This document shows positions 42,892-51,890 of a stretch of 52,133 nt of DNA, piece by piece. How positions within the stretch are numbered: the first letter of the stretch is position 1; each line of letters starts with the position of its first letter. The translations under genes and the position numbers were made by a program. Origin of the DNA: an uncultured Duganella sp. (GTDB taxonomy: Bacteria > Pseudomonadota > Gammaproteobacteria > Burkholderiales > Burkholderiaceae); assembly GCA_946482635.1 (NCBI GenBank), contig CAMLSG010000008.1:1-52133 (forward strand), written 5' to 3'. The notes beneath the pieces were generated by a model, which did not search any database, was not told the DNA's origin, and saw nothing but the letters and a program-made list of their open reading frames with translations.

Positions 42892-43336
42892 GTTTCGCCA
42901 CGCTGCTTGGCAGCGTCTGGAAATCGTCTGTCTGATACAGCGATTGCCAGGCTGCCAGCAGCGCCGGCGGCGGCGTGACCAGCTTGCGTGCCGTCAGGTC
43001 CAGCCAGCCTCCCGAGCTGTTGATCCGTGCGGACAGCTTGCCATCGCTGCGATAGACATCGCTGCGCAGCATCCAGCGGCTGCCATCCTGCGACATGCCG
43101 GCCAGCGCCAGCGTCACGGTGATGGTATCCATCAGCAGCACTTCCTTGAAATACGCGATATCGTCCTTCATCACGACAGGACCGATGTTCAGGCGCTTGA
43201 ATTCCGCCATCGGGAATCCATTCTCGCCCAGGAACATCATGCGGATATCGCCCGCCTTGTTCAGGTAAGCCGTGTTGGCCATATGGCTGTTGAAATCCAT
43301 ATCGCCCCAGCCGGCCAGCATTTTGCGCTCAAACAT
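42884..43336 (-). CDS. Hotdog-fold acyl-CoA thioesterase (YbgC/4HBT-like)
   Basis: A 150-residue single-domain hotdog protein. WGDMDFNSHMANTAYLNKAG carries the conserved Asp and the N-x-H-x-x-N pattern of 4-hydroxybenzoyl-CoA-type thioesterases. KDDIAYFKEVLLMDTITVTL is the central sheet. Members hydrolyse short or aromatic acyl-CoA esters. It lies 13 nt after the M20/PuuD genes on the same strand and may be read with them, though no metabolic link is evident. The last 8 bp overlap the convergent S9 peptidase gene. Confidence 0.85.
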   Translation of the reverse strand: MFERKMLAGWGDMDFNSHMANTAYLNKAGDIRMMFLGENGFPMAEFKRLNIGPVVMKDDIAYFKEVLLMDTITVTLALAGMSQDGSRWMLRSDVYRSDGKLSARINSSGGWLDLTARKLVTPPPALLAAWQSLYQTDDFQTLPSSVAKPT

Positions 43337-43349
43337 TACTACTCCCCTT

Positions 43350-44576
43350 TTACTCGGCTGCGAGGAAGTCCAGCAAAGTCAGGGCCACGATCTTGGTCGC
43401 CTTGCGCAGGTCTTCCAGCAGCAGTTTTTCATCCGCCTTCTTGGCATTCGATTCGGGCACGCTGCGCGGCCCAGCGCCATATAGTACTGCGGGAATGCCT
43501 TGTTCGCCGTACAGCCGCGCATCGGCATACAGCGGGGTGCCTACGGCCGGAATTTCCTCGCCAAGGATGTCGCGTGCATTCTTCTGCAGCTTGGCCACCA
43601 GCTTTTCGCCCGCAGGCAGCGGACGCAGGGCATGCGACAGCAGCAGCCGCTTGATTTCGATGCGGATGCCGGGCTCGCCCCGCACTGCCTCTTCAATCAG
43701 CTTGCGCACTTGCGCCTCGACCGCCACCGGGTCCTCTTCCGGAATCATGCGGCGGTCCATCTTCATCACGACCTTGCCCGGCACCACATTGGTGTTGGTG
43801 CCACCGTCGATACGCCCCACCAGCATGGTCGGCGAATCGATGCCCGGCACCTTGGACTTGATCTTTTTCAGCTCCGGCAGCTGGCCGTAGATCGCATTCA
43901 GGATTTTGCTTGCCGCCTGCAGCGCATCGTGGCCGGTTTCCGGCATGGCGCCGTGGCCGGACTTGCCGTGCACCGTGATTTCAAGCTGGAGACAGGCATT
44001 GTGCGCAGTGACGATGTTGTAGCTGAAGCCGGCCGCGATTACGTAATCGGGCTTGGTCAGCTTTTCGCGCAGCAGGAAGCCGGGGCCCAGCAGGCCGCCG
44101 AATTCCTCGTCATACGTGAAGTGCAGTTCGACGCCGCCTTTGAGCTTGACGCCCAGAGCTTCCAGCGCGCGCACGGCGAAGATATAGGTAGCGAAGTCGC
44201 ATTTCGACACTGCGGCAGCGCGACCGTAGATGTAGCCGTTGTCGATCACCCCGCCGTAGGGTGGATAAGTCCAGCCTTCGCCCGGCGGCACCACGTCGCC
44301 GTGCGCATTCAGCGCCAGCGTCGGGCCACCCGGCTCGTAGGGGCGGCGGATGATCAGGTTGGTGATCGACTCCATGCCGTAGTCGCGGACTTCCTGCTCG
44401 GGAACGATGTGCTTCTCGGCGTTCCAGCCGTAAGCCTTCACCAGCTCCGCCACGGTGTCAGCGTGGGGCGCGTTGTTGCCGGGCGGGGTATCGGTCGGCA
44501 CGCGCAGCACCTGCTGCATGAATGCCACTTCCTCATCGAAGTGGTCGTCGATCCATTGGGTCAGTTTATCGTTCAT
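43350..44576 (-). CDS. M20-family metallo-amidohydrolase next to puuD
   Basis: A 408-residue M20 (ArgE/DapE/carboxypeptidase G2-like) enzyme. The metal-ligand motif LALNAHGDVVPPGEGW, a second ligand region HFTYDEEFGGLLGPG with the catalytic Glu pair, and the dimerisation-domain segment LEITVHGKSGHGAMPETGHD are present. LYADARLYGEQGIPAVLYGA contains a further ligand region. Of two adjacent ATGs, 44576 has the better spacing from the SD GCAGGAG. The start overlaps the PuuD stop by 11 bp, so the two are translationally coupled. The context suggests an amide or ureide substrate of purine degradation, but a peptide role cannot be excluded. Confidence 0.88.
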   Translation of the reverse strand: MNDKLTQWIDDHFDEEVAFMQQVLRVPTDTPPGNNAPHADTVAELVKAYGWNAEKHIVPEQEVRDYGMESITNLIIRRPYEPGGPTLALNAHGDVVPPGEGWTYPPYGGVIDNGYIYGRAAAVSKCDFATYIFAVRALEALGVKLKGGVELHFTYDEEFGGLLGPGFLLREKLTKPDYVIAAGFSYNIVTAHNACLQLEITVHGKSGHGAMPETGHDALQAASKILNAIYGQLPELKKIKSKVPGIDSPTMLVGRIDGGTNTNVVPGKVVMKMDRRMIPEEDPVAVEAQVRKLIEEAVRGEPGIRIEIKRLLLSHALRPLPAGEKLVAKLQKNARDILGEEIPAVGTPLYADARLYGEQGIPAVLYGAGPRSVPESNAKKADEKLLLEDLRKATKIVALTLLDFLAAE

Positions 44577-45783
44577 CATTTGCTCCTGCGGCGAACCAGG
44601 CGCCCAGTTCGGCGCGCTCTGCATCAGTCATATTGGTCAGGTTACCGATCGGCATATCCTTCTGCTCCACTGCGCGCTTATGGATCTGGGCCGCGCGCTG
44701 GTGCACCTGGTCGGCCGTGTCGAACATCACGCCAGCCGGTGCCGTGGCAAAGCCGGGCTGCGTCGGCGTGACCGAATGGCAGGCCAGGCAGCGCTGCTCG
44801 ATGATGGCTTTGACTTTCGCAAACTGCGCCGCAGGATCGGCCGCAGGCTTGACGGCTGCCGGCTTGGGCGGCGCAATCGCTACGGCAACTGCCAGCAGCA
44901 ACGCCACGCCAACGGCCGGATAGCGCCACTCGACGCGGCCTTTGTGGCGCAGGTTGAAGAAGTGGCGAATGAAGACGCCGGCCGCCATGATGAAGCCAAG
45001 CACCAGCCACGCATATTTATTCTGGTACGTCATCGCATAGTGGTTGCTGATCATGATGAACAGCACCGGCAGCGTGAAGTAGTTGTTATGCACGCTGCGC
45101 TGCTTGGCCTTGATGCCGTGGATTGGATCGGGCAAGCTTCCCGCCTGCATCGCCTGCACCATCTTGCGCTGGCCGGGAATGATCAGCATCGCCACGTTGG
45201 CCACCATGATGGTGCCGATCATGGCGCCGATATGGATGAAGGCCGCGCGGCCGCTCAGCAGGTGCGTCAGTGCATAGGCCGAGCCAACCAGCAGCAGGAA
45301 TACAACCAGGCCAAGCCACTTCTCGCTCTTGCCCAGCGGAGAGCGGCACAGCGCGTCGTACACCACCCAGCCAGCGACCAGGAAGCCGATGCCGATGCCG
45401 ACCGCCTGCAGGCTGGATAGGTCGGCCACCTGCTTGTCCACCATCATGGCCTGTGCATTGAAGTAGTAGGCGATGGTCAGCAGCGCAATGCCGGACAGCC
45501 AGGTGGTGTAGGCCTCCCATTTGAACCAGTGCAGCTCCTTCGGCAACTCGGCCGGCGCCACCAGGTATTTTTGCGGGTTATAGAAACCGCCGCCATGCAC
45601 CGCCCACAATTCGCCTGAAACGCCCTTCTTCGCCAGGTCCGAGCCCGGAGCCGGCGGACGGATCGAATTATCCAGCCAGACGAAATAGAAGGAGGCGCCG
45701 ATCCAGGCAATGCCAGTAATGATGTGCAGCCAGCGTACCAGCAGGTTCGCCCATTCCAGGCCATAGGGCAGCAGGTATTCCAT
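44566..45783 (-). CDS. puuD: Membrane-bound urate hydroxylase with C-terminal cytochrome c domain
   Basis: A 405-residue PuuD-type protein. It begins MEYLLPYGLEWANLLVRWLH and has about eight membrane helices with His residues in the first (WLHIITGIAWIGASFYFVWL). The C-terminal soluble part carries a c-type haem site CLACH (near residue 332) and a distal Met candidate in KDMPIGNLTNMTD. Family knowledge: PuuD oxidises urate to 5-hydroxyisourate and passes electrons to the respiratory chain, replacing soluble uricase. The SD AAGGAT is before the ATG. It is divergent from a LysR regulator across a 113-bp gap and forms an operon with the M20 gene. Confidence 0.92.
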   Translation of the reverse strand: MEYLLPYGLEWANLLVRWLHIITGIAWIGASFYFVWLDNSIRPPAPGSDLAKKGVSGELWAVHGGGFYNPQKYLVAPAELPKELHWFKWEAYTTWLSGIALLTIAYYFNAQAMMVDKQVADLSSLQAVGIGIGFLVAGWVVYDALCRSPLGKSEKWLGLVVFLLLVGSAYALTHLLSGRAAFIHIGAMIGTIMVANVAMLIIPGQRKMVQAMQAGSLPDPIHGIKAKQRSVHNNYFTLPVLFIMISNHYAMTYQNKYAWLVLGFIMAAGVFIRHFFNLRHKGRVEWRYPAVGVALLLAVAVAIAPPKPAAVKPAADPAAQFAKVKAIIEQRCLACHSVTPTQPGFATAPAGVMFDTADQVHQRAAQIHKRAVEQKDMPIGNLTNMTDAERAELGAWFAAGANDER

Positions 45784-45857
45784 GTAAATCCTTGAGTTGA
45801 AGAAGTGGCAATCTATCGAAGATACGCGTTTTCGAGCCCCCGCAACATGAAATATGT

Positions 45858-45888
45858 CGTATATTCAAGATATTCGAATTCATATACG
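45858..45888. promoter_or_regulatory. Inverted repeat in the puuD-lysR divergent promoter
   Basis: CGTATAT (45858-45864) and ATATACG (45882-45888) form a perfect 7-bp inverted repeat, and ATTC-N9-GAAT is nested inside it. It lies directly upstream of the LysR start at 45897. LysR proteins typically bind T-N11-A palindromes in divergent promoters, so this is a good candidate site. Confidence 0.5.
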
Positions 45889-45896
45889 TAAGCAAG

Positions 45897-46826
45897 ATGT
45901 CCGGCCTGCCGCAACACCTCGATATTCACCTCATTCGCATCCTCTACCTGCTGCTGGTGGAGAAAAACGTGTCGCGCGTGGCGCTCAAGCTGAACCAGCC
46001 GCAGCCCTCCATCTCGGCCTCGCTGCGCAAGCTGCGCGAACTGACCGGCGATCCCCTGCTGGTGCGGGGTGCCCGCGGCATGGTGCCGACCCAGCACGGC
46101 GAAAGCCTGCTCAAGCCGGCCAAGCGCATCCTGGACGAGACGGAATCGCTGTTCGTGAAAAAGACGCCGTTCGTGGCGCAGGAAGAAGCGCGCACCTTCA
46201 ATATCGCCGCACCGGATTACCTGGACAGCCAGTTCCTGCCGAATGTGGTGGCCATGCTACGCCGCGGCTCGCCGAAGAGCCGCGTGGTGATCCACTCGAT
46301 CGGCCCCGGCACCGACTACCTGCGGCTGCTATCCGACGGCGACATGGACCTGGTGATCGCCAACTGGGACGAGCCGCCGCAGCACCTGCATATTTCCAAG
46401 CTGTTCGAAGACCCGATCATCTGCGCCATGCACGCCGGCAGCCCCTACGCCAAGCGCACCGCCAGCGATGCGATGTCGCTGGACGACTATCTCACCCTGC
46501 CCCACGTCGCGCCATCGCAGATGGTGCCCGGCTACGGCGGGGTGATCGACTCCTTCCTGGAGCGCCAGGGCATGCGGCGCAACGTAGCGGTGGAATCGGC
46601 CTATTTCAGCCTGATCCCCTACATGCTGGCGCAGACCGACCTGGTTCTGACCACCGGCCGCCAGTTCCTGCGCTTCTACGAGAATTCGCTGCCGCTCAAG
46701 GTATTCACCCCGCCGGTGAAATTCCCACCCATGCGCTTCTACCAGCTTTGGCACGAACGCGTGCACCAGGCGCCGGAACACAAATGGCTGCGCGACCAGG
46801 TCACCGCCGCGGCAAAGGCACTTTAA
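45897..46826 (+). CDS. LysR-family regulator, probably of purine degradation
   Basis: A 309-residue LysR protein. The N-terminal winged helix-turn-helix is LYLLLVEKNVSRVALKLNQP and QPSISASLRKLRELTGDPLL, and the effector domain begins FNIAAPDYLDSQFLPNVVAM. The layout resembles NodD/SyrM-type LysR members. It is divergent from puuD and lies 78 bp before the UraD-AllC gene, so it most likely controls both arms of urate breakdown. The effector may be urate or a ureide (inference). Confidence 0.9.
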   Translation: MSGLPQHLDIHLIRILYLLLVEKNVSRVALKLNQPQPSISASLRKLRELTGDPLLVRGARGMVPTQHGESLLKPAKRILDETESLFVKKTPFVAQEEARTFNIAAPDYLDSQFLPNVVAMLRRGSPKSRVVIHSIGPGTDYLRLLSDGDMDLVIANWDEPPQHLHISKLFEDPIICAMHAGSPYAKRTASDAMSLDDYLTLPHVAPSQMVPGYGGVIDSFLERQGMRRNVAVESAYFSLIPYMLAQTDLVLTTGRQFLRFYENSLPLKVFTPPVKFPPMRFYQLWHERVHQAPEHKWLRDQVTAAAKAL

Positions 46827-46836
46827 ATGTCCGGTA

Positions 46837-46855
46837 TATAGCGTTGCTTATAGCG
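46837..46855. promoter_or_regulatory. TATAGCG direct repeats before the UraD-AllC gene
   Basis: TATAGCG occurs at 46837-46843 and again at 46849-46855, 12 bp apart. The pair lies in the 78-bp gap upstream of the fusion gene. A TATGAT-like -10 follows near 46872. It is a weak candidate for a regulator or promoter element. Confidence 0.25.
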
Positions 46856-46904
46856 CACGGCGCCTGGCGGGATATGATCGATTGTTCAAGATAGGACAAC
46901 TGCG

Positions 46905-48659
46905 ATGACCACGACCCTCCCTGAACTGAACTCCTGCGACCTGGCCGCATTCATCGACCACCTGCGCGGCATTTACGAACATTCGCCATGGATTCCTGAA
47001 CGCGCTGCGGCGCAGCGGCCGTTTGCGACGCTGGCGTCGCTGAAGCAGGCATTGCAAGGCGTTGTCACCGGCGCGACCGAGGCTGAACAGCTTGGCCTGA
47101 TCCGCGCCCACCCGGAACTGGCGGGCAAGGCTGCCATCGCCGGCGAGCTGACCGCCGAATCGACCAGCGAACAAGCCAAGTCCGGCTTGAACCTGTGCAG
47201 CGCCGAGGAATTCGCTACTTTGCATCAACTGAATGCCGAGTACAACGCCAAGTTCGGCTTCCCCTTTATCCTGGCCGTCAAGGGTCCGACCGGCCAAGGC
47301 TTGACGCGCGAAACGGTCATCGCCACCTTCGCGCGCCGCCTGAAAAACCAGAAGCCGGACGAAATGGCGGAATGCCTGCGCCAGATCCACCGCATCGCCG
47401 AAATCCGCCTGAACGACCTGCTGGGCGTAAAGCTGGTATTCGGCCCGCAAATCATGCAATGGTCGGAAGACCTGGCTCAGTGGAGCGACGACGAAGGCGC
47501 CCTCACCTGCGCCTACATGACCAACGCCCACCGCGCCACCGCCGCACAACTGGCTACGTGGATGCGCGAGGCAGGCATGCAGGTTGAGATTGACGCCGTC
47601 GGCAACGTCGTTGGCCGCTACCTGTCCGACGCACCGGGGGCAAAGACCATCCTCACCGGCTCACATTACGACACCGTGCGCAACGGCGGCAAATACGATG
47701 GCCGCCTCGGAATCCTGCTGCCGATCGCCATTGTGCGCCACCTGCACGCCAAAGGTGAAAAGCTGCCATTCAATTTCGAGGTGATCGGCTTCGCGGAAGA
47801 GGAAGGCGTGCGTTTCCGCAGCACCTTCCTGGGCAGCAACGCCGTAACCGGCAAGTTCGACATGTCACTGCTGGACGCTGTCGATGCGGACGGCATCACG
47901 ATGCGTGACGCCCTCGCCGCCGCGGGCCACGACGCAGCCGCCATTCCAGCCATCGCGCGCCGCCGCGAGGATATCGCAGCCTATGTCGAAGTCCACATCG
48001 AACAGGGCCCCGTACTGCTGGAACAAGGCCTGCCGGTCGGTGTTGTCACCGCCATCGCCGGCAGTTCGCGCTTCCTGGTCGATCTGCAAGGGGTCGCAAG
48101 CCATGCCGGCACAACCCCCATGCACATGCGCAAGGACGCAGCCGCAGCGGCAGCCGAAGTTGTTTTGCTCGTTGAGCAGCGCTGCTCGCAAGGCGAAGCA
48201 TTGGTCGGCACCGTTGGCCAGCTCCAGGTACCGGGCGGCTCCGTCAACGTGATTCCGGGCGCCTGCAAACTCTCGCTCGACATTCGCGCCGCCGACGACG
48301 CAGTGCGCCAGGCTGCAGTACGCGATGTCCTCGATGGCCTGTCAGCGATCTGCGCCCGCCGCAATATCGAATTCAAGGTGGAGAAGATTGTCGAAGCCAA
48401 CGCAGCGCCATGTGCGCCGTGGCTGATGCGGCAGTTGGGAGACGCAGTCCAGCGCAGCGGCCTGCCGCGCTTTGACCTGCTGTCGGGCGCCGGCCACGAT
48501 GCGATGGCTATCGCCGCGCTGACCGATGTGTGCATGCTGTTCACACGCTGCGGCAACGGTGGCATCAGCCACAACCCGCTGGAGACCATGACGGCCGACG
48601 ATGCGGAAATCGCTGCGCAGGTGCTGCTCGACTTCCTGCGCAGCTTCAAGCCGCATTAA
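46905..48659 (+). CDS. UraD-AllC fusion: OHCU decarboxylase and allantoate amidohydrolase
   Basis: A 584-residue two-domain protein. Residues 1-165 are UraD (2-oxo-4-hydroxy-4-carboxy-5-ureidoimidazoline decarboxylase), with IRAHPELAGKAAIAGELTAE holding the catalytic His near 69, and LHQLNAEYNAKFGFPFILAV. Residues from about 178 are an AllC-type M20 amidohydrolase with TGSHYDTVRNGGKYDGRLG, VIGFAEEEGVRFRSTFLGS, YVEVHIEQGPVLLEQGLPVG and GGISHNPLE, so metal ligands are complete. UraD makes S-allantoin and AllC hydrolyses allantoate; allantoinase, the step between, is not in the window. AGGA is 8 nt before the ATG. The single open frame shows no sign of a frameshift. Confidence 0.93.
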   Translation: MTTTLPELNSCDLAAFIDHLRGIYEHSPWIPERAAAQRPFATLASLKQALQGVVTGATEAEQLGLIRAHPELAGKAAIAGELTAESTSEQAKSGLNLCSAEEFATLHQLNAEYNAKFGFPFILAVKGPTGQGLTRETVIATFARRLKNQKPDEMAECLRQIHRIAEIRLNDLLGVKLVFGPQIMQWSEDLAQWSDDEGALTCAYMTNAHRATAAQLATWMREAGMQVEIDAVGNVVGRYLSDAPGAKTILTGSHYDTVRNGGKYDGRLGILLPIAIVRHLHAKGEKLPFNFEVIGFAEEEGVRFRSTFLGSNAVTGKFDMSLLDAVDADGITMRDALAAAGHDAAAIPAIARRREDIAAYVEVHIEQGPVLLEQGLPVGVVTAIAGSSRFLVDLQGVASHAGTTPMHMRKDAAAAAAEVVLLVEQRCSQGEALVGTVGQLQVPGGSVNVIPGACKLSLDIRAADDAVRQAAVRDVLDGLSAICARRNIEFKVEKIVEANAAPCAPWLMRQLGDAVQRSGLPRFDLLSGAGHDAMAIAALTDVCMLFTRCGNGGISHNPLETMTADDAEIAAQVLLDFLRSFKPH

Positions 48660-49744
48660 GCCTGGCGCCGCAGCGCCGTGAGGATTTCCTCGTTGTGCTG
48701 GCCTACACCGGGAATCGCATTCGGCGCCGCCGGCGCCGGCGTCCCGGAGAAACGCGGTGCCGCATTCGCCTGCAATACACCTTCCGTGGCGTAGGTGCCT
48801 CGAGCCTGCAGGTGCGGATGCCGCGCCGCTTCCGAAGGCGCCAGCACCGGAGCGAAACAGGCATCCGTGCCTTCCAGCAGCGCACACCATTCTTCGCGCG
48901 TGCGCATTGCGAACAGCTCCGCAAATGCCGCCCGCTGCAGCGGCCACTGGCCCGCCGCATGCTGGGCTGCAAATCGCCGGTCGTTGGCCAGGCCGAGCTT
49001 CTCCAGCAGCAGCTTATAGAACTTGCCTTCCAACGCGCCCACCGTGATGTCGCGCCCATCCTTGCAGCGATAAGTGTTGAACCAGTGCGGACCGTCCAGC
49101 ACTGAAGTGCCGCGCTGTTCACGCATCAATCCCGCAGCCGACAGGTCGAGCAGGAGATTCATCATGTGCGCAGAGCCGTCGACGATGGCAGCATCGATCA
49201 CCTGCCCCTTTCCGCCGCCGCGCACATGAAGGATGGCTGATACCAGGCCCAACGCCAGATACAGCGCGCCGCCGCCAAGGTCGCCCACCAGGGTCGGCGG
49301 CGTCACCGGCGGCACGTCGCCGGCGCCGGCGTAATGCAGCGCACCGGAGAGCGCGATGTAGTTGTTGTCATGCCCTGCCGCCTGCGTCAGCGGGCCTTCC
49401 TGTCCCCATCCGGTCATGCGGCCATAGGCAAGGCGCGGATTACGTGCCAGGCACACTTCCGGGCCTAGACCAAGGCGTTCCATGGCCCCCGGCCGCATGC
49501 CCTCGATCAGGCCGTCCGCATCTTCGATCAGTTGCAGCACGGTGTCGATTGCACCGGGCTCCTTGAGGTCCAGCGCCAGCGAGCGCTTGCCCCGGCGCAG
49601 GATGCCGGCGGTCGGGATCTCCGCCGGGCCGGGACGCTCCACCACGATCACATCCGCGCCCAGGTCCGCCAGCAGCATGCCGCAAAACGGTCCCGGGCCG
49701 ATCCCCGCGATCTCGATAATCCTGACACCGGACAGCACGCCCAT
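48656..49744 (-). CDS. CoA-transferase family III protein, alpha-methylacyl-CoA racemase-like
   Basis: A 362-residue CaiB/BaiF-fold enzyme. IIEIAGIGPGPFCGMLLADL and GADVIVVERPG open the fold. The residues used by methylacyl-CoA racemases are all present: His in GHDNNYIALSG (near 123), Asp in VGDLGGGALYLALG (near 153) and Glu in ALEGKFYKLLLEKLGL (near 238). The racemase converts R to S 2-methylacyl-CoA so that beta-oxidation can proceed. It ends the thiolase-FadJ-racemase set, 1 nt after the FadJ-like gene, and its 3' end overlaps the convergent UraD-AllC gene by 4 bp. Confidence 0.9.
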   Translation of the reverse strand: MGVLSGVRIIEIAGIGPGPFCGMLLADLGADVIVVERPGPAEIPTAGILRRGKRSLALDLKEPGAIDTVLQLIEDADGLIEGMRPGAMERLGLGPEVCLARNPRLAYGRMTGWGQEGPLTQAAGHDNNYIALSGALHYAGAGDVPPVTPPTLVGDLGGGALYLALGLVSAILHVRGGGKGQVIDAAIVDGSAHMMNLLLDLSAAGLMREQRGTSVLDGPHWFNTYRCKDGRDITVGALEGKFYKLLLEKLGLANDRRFAAQHAAGQWPLQRAAFAELFAMRTREEWCALLEGTDACFAPVLAPSEAARHPHLQARGTYATEGVLQANAAPRFSGTPAPAAPNAIPGVGQHNEEILTALRRQA

Positions 49745-49745
49745 C

Positions 49746-51878
49746 TCAACGCTCCGTGTAGTAAGCCGCGCCGGCTGCGGCCATCGCCTTCAACTGCGCG
49801 GGAGGCGCAAAGCGGTCACCGTGGGCGGCCGCCAGCCGTTCGCACTGCGTCACGAAGGCAGCCGAGCCGGCACTGTCGATCATGCTCAACGGGCCGCCGC
49901 GGAATGGCGGGAAGCCCCATGCGAGGATAGCACCGACATCCGCATCGCGCGCGGAACGCAGCACGCCTTCGTCCATGCAGCGGGCGGTTTCGACGGCTTG
50001 CACCACGGTCAGGCGTTCGACCACGGATGCCACGTCAGGCTGCGCCGCCGCGCGCGGGAACAGTTCCGCCAGTCCGGGCCATAGAGACTTCTTGCCGCCC
50101 TCGGGGTAGTCGTAAAAGCCTTTGCCGGCCTTTTTGCCGATGCGGCCCAGCTCCACCATGCGCGCTGCGACTTCGTGGCCGGGACGGGCTCGATACGCGT
50201 CGCCCAGGTCGGCGCGCGTCTGGCGGTCGATCTTCCAGATCAGCTCAGACGACACTTCGTCAGTCAACGCCAGTGGACCAACCGGCATGCCAGCCTGCAG
50301 GCCGGCGTTTTCGATCAGCGCAGGCGCCACGCCTTCCGCCAGCAGCGCCAGCCCTTCCAGCACGTAAGTCGAGAACACGCGGCTGGTATAGAAACCGCGG
50401 GAATCGTTGACCACGATTGGCGTCATGCCCAGCGCGCGCACCAGGTCCATCGAACGTGCCAGCGTGGCTTCGGAAGTCTGCTTGCCGACAATGATCTCTA
50501 CGATGGCCATGCGGTCCACCGGCGAGAAGAAATGCAGGCCGATGAAATTGGCCGGCCGCGTACTCGCTTCCGCCAGCCCGGTGATCGGCAAGGTGGACGT
50601 ATTGGACGCGAAGATTGCCTCCGCGCCGAGCACCGCCTCAGCGCGGCGCGTTACGTCGGCCTTGATGCCGCGATCCTCGAACACCGCCTCCACCACCAGC
50701 TCCGCGCCAGCCAGCAGCGCAAAATCGGTCGTCGGAGTAATCCGTGCCAGCAGCGCTTCCGCCTTCTCGGCGGAGACCTGGCCGCGCTGCTGCTGTTTGG
50801 CGAGCAGCCCCACCGAATACGATTTGCCTTTCTCTGCTGCCTCCTGCGCTGTATCGACCAGCACCACCTCGATGCCGGCCTTGGCGGCGACATAAGCAAT
50901 GCCGGCACCCATCATGCCCGCGCCCAGCACGCCGATCTTGCTGTACTTCTGCTGTGGCACATCCTTCGGACGCGAAGCGAGCTTGTTTGCCTCGTTCATG
51001 CTGAAGAACAGCGTGCGGATCATGTTCTTCGCTTCCGGCGACAGCACGGTTTGCACGAAGTAGCGTGCTTCCGTCATCAAGCCGGTATCGATGTCCGTAA
51101 TCAGGCCTTCGTACACGCAGGACAGGATGTTTCTCGGCGCTGGATAGTTACCGTAGGTCTTGGCGCGCAGCATGGCGTTGGCCGCCATGAACACCTGCTG
51201 CACCGCCGGCGAAGGCACCGCGCCACCAGGGATCTTGAAACCCTTGGCGTCCCATGGCTGTTGCACGCCTCCGGCAGCGATTGCGCTTTCCAGCCAAGCG
51301 CGTGCCGCCACCACCTCGGTGCCGGACGGGACGACTTCATTCAGGATGCCCAACTCGCGCGCTGCGCCGGCGGTCAGGCGCTTGCCTTCCAACAGCAGGG
51401 GCAACGACTTCTGGATGCCGACCAGGCGCGGCAAGCGCTGCGTTCCGCCGCCGCCCGGCAGCAAGCCAAGCGTGACTTCCGGCAGGCCGAAACGGGCCTT
51501 CGGATTATCGGCCGCCACGCGGTAATGGCCGCACAGCGCCACTTCCAGGCCGCCGCCAAGCGTCGTTCCAGGCAAGGCCATGGCGACCGGCTTGCCGCAG
51601 GTTTCCAATCTTCGCAGCGCGCGGTCCAGGCGCACTACGCGCTCGAACAACACATCGGCAGTCTTGGCGGACAGCAGCCAATCGAGATCGCCGCCCGCGA
51701 TGAAATCAGGCTTGGACGACGTCATCAGCACGCCCTTCACGGCGGCATCAGCTACCGCGCGTTCAATCAACTCGCACAGCGCGCCGCAGCTCTCCTCATT
51801 CAGTACATTCTGGCTGCGCCCCGGCATATTCCAGCTCAGTGTCGCGATGCCGTGGGAATCCAGGCTGTAATCAATCAT
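49746..51878 (-). CDS. Bifunctional enoyl-CoA hydratase / 3-hydroxyacyl-CoA dehydrogenase (FadJ-type)
   Basis: A 710-residue beta-oxidation enzyme. The crotonase domain has IAGGDLDWLLSA and the two catalytic Glu residues in TLGGGLEVALCG (near 110) and GLPEVTLGLLPGGGGTQR (near 132). The dehydrogenase begins IGVLGAGMMGAGIAYVAAKA (NAD loop, near 321), with the catalytic His in FIGLHFFSPVDRM (near 448) and GRIGKKAGKGFYDYPEGGKK in the C-terminal domain. The length matches FadJ/FadB alpha subunits (about 715). It is 12 nt downstream of the thiolase gene, the usual beta-alpha pairing. The first gene of the set lies outside the window. Confidence 0.93.
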   Translation of the reverse strand: MIDYSLDSHGIATLSWNMPGRSQNVLNEESCGALCELIERAVADAAVKGVLMTSSKPDFIAGGDLDWLLSAKTADVLFERVVRLDRALRRLETCGKPVAMALPGTTLGGGLEVALCGHYRVAADNPKARFGLPEVTLGLLPGGGGTQRLPRLVGIQKSLPLLLEGKRLTAGAARELGILNEVVPSGTEVVAARAWLESAIAAGGVQQPWDAKGFKIPGGAVPSPAVQQVFMAANAMLRAKTYGNYPAPRNILSCVYEGLITDIDTGLMTEARYFVQTVLSPEAKNMIRTLFFSMNEANKLASRPKDVPQQKYSKIGVLGAGMMGAGIAYVAAKAGIEVVLVDTAQEAAEKGKSYSVGLLAKQQQRGQVSAEKAEALLARITPTTDFALLAGAELVVEAVFEDRGIKADVTRRAEAVLGAEAIFASNTSTLPITGLAEASTRPANFIGLHFFSPVDRMAIVEIIVGKQTSEATLARSMDLVRALGMTPIVVNDSRGFYTSRVFSTYVLEGLALLAEGVAPALIENAGLQAGMPVGPLALTDEVSSELIWKIDRQTRADLGDAYRARPGHEVAARMVELGRIGKKAGKGFYDYPEGGKKSLWPGLAELFPRAAAQPDVASVVERLTVVQAVETARCMDEGVLRSARDADVGAILAWGFPPFRGGPLSMIDSAGSAAFVTQCERLAAAHGDRFAPPAQLKAMAAAGAAYYTER

Positions 51879-51890
51879 TGTCTGTCTCCC

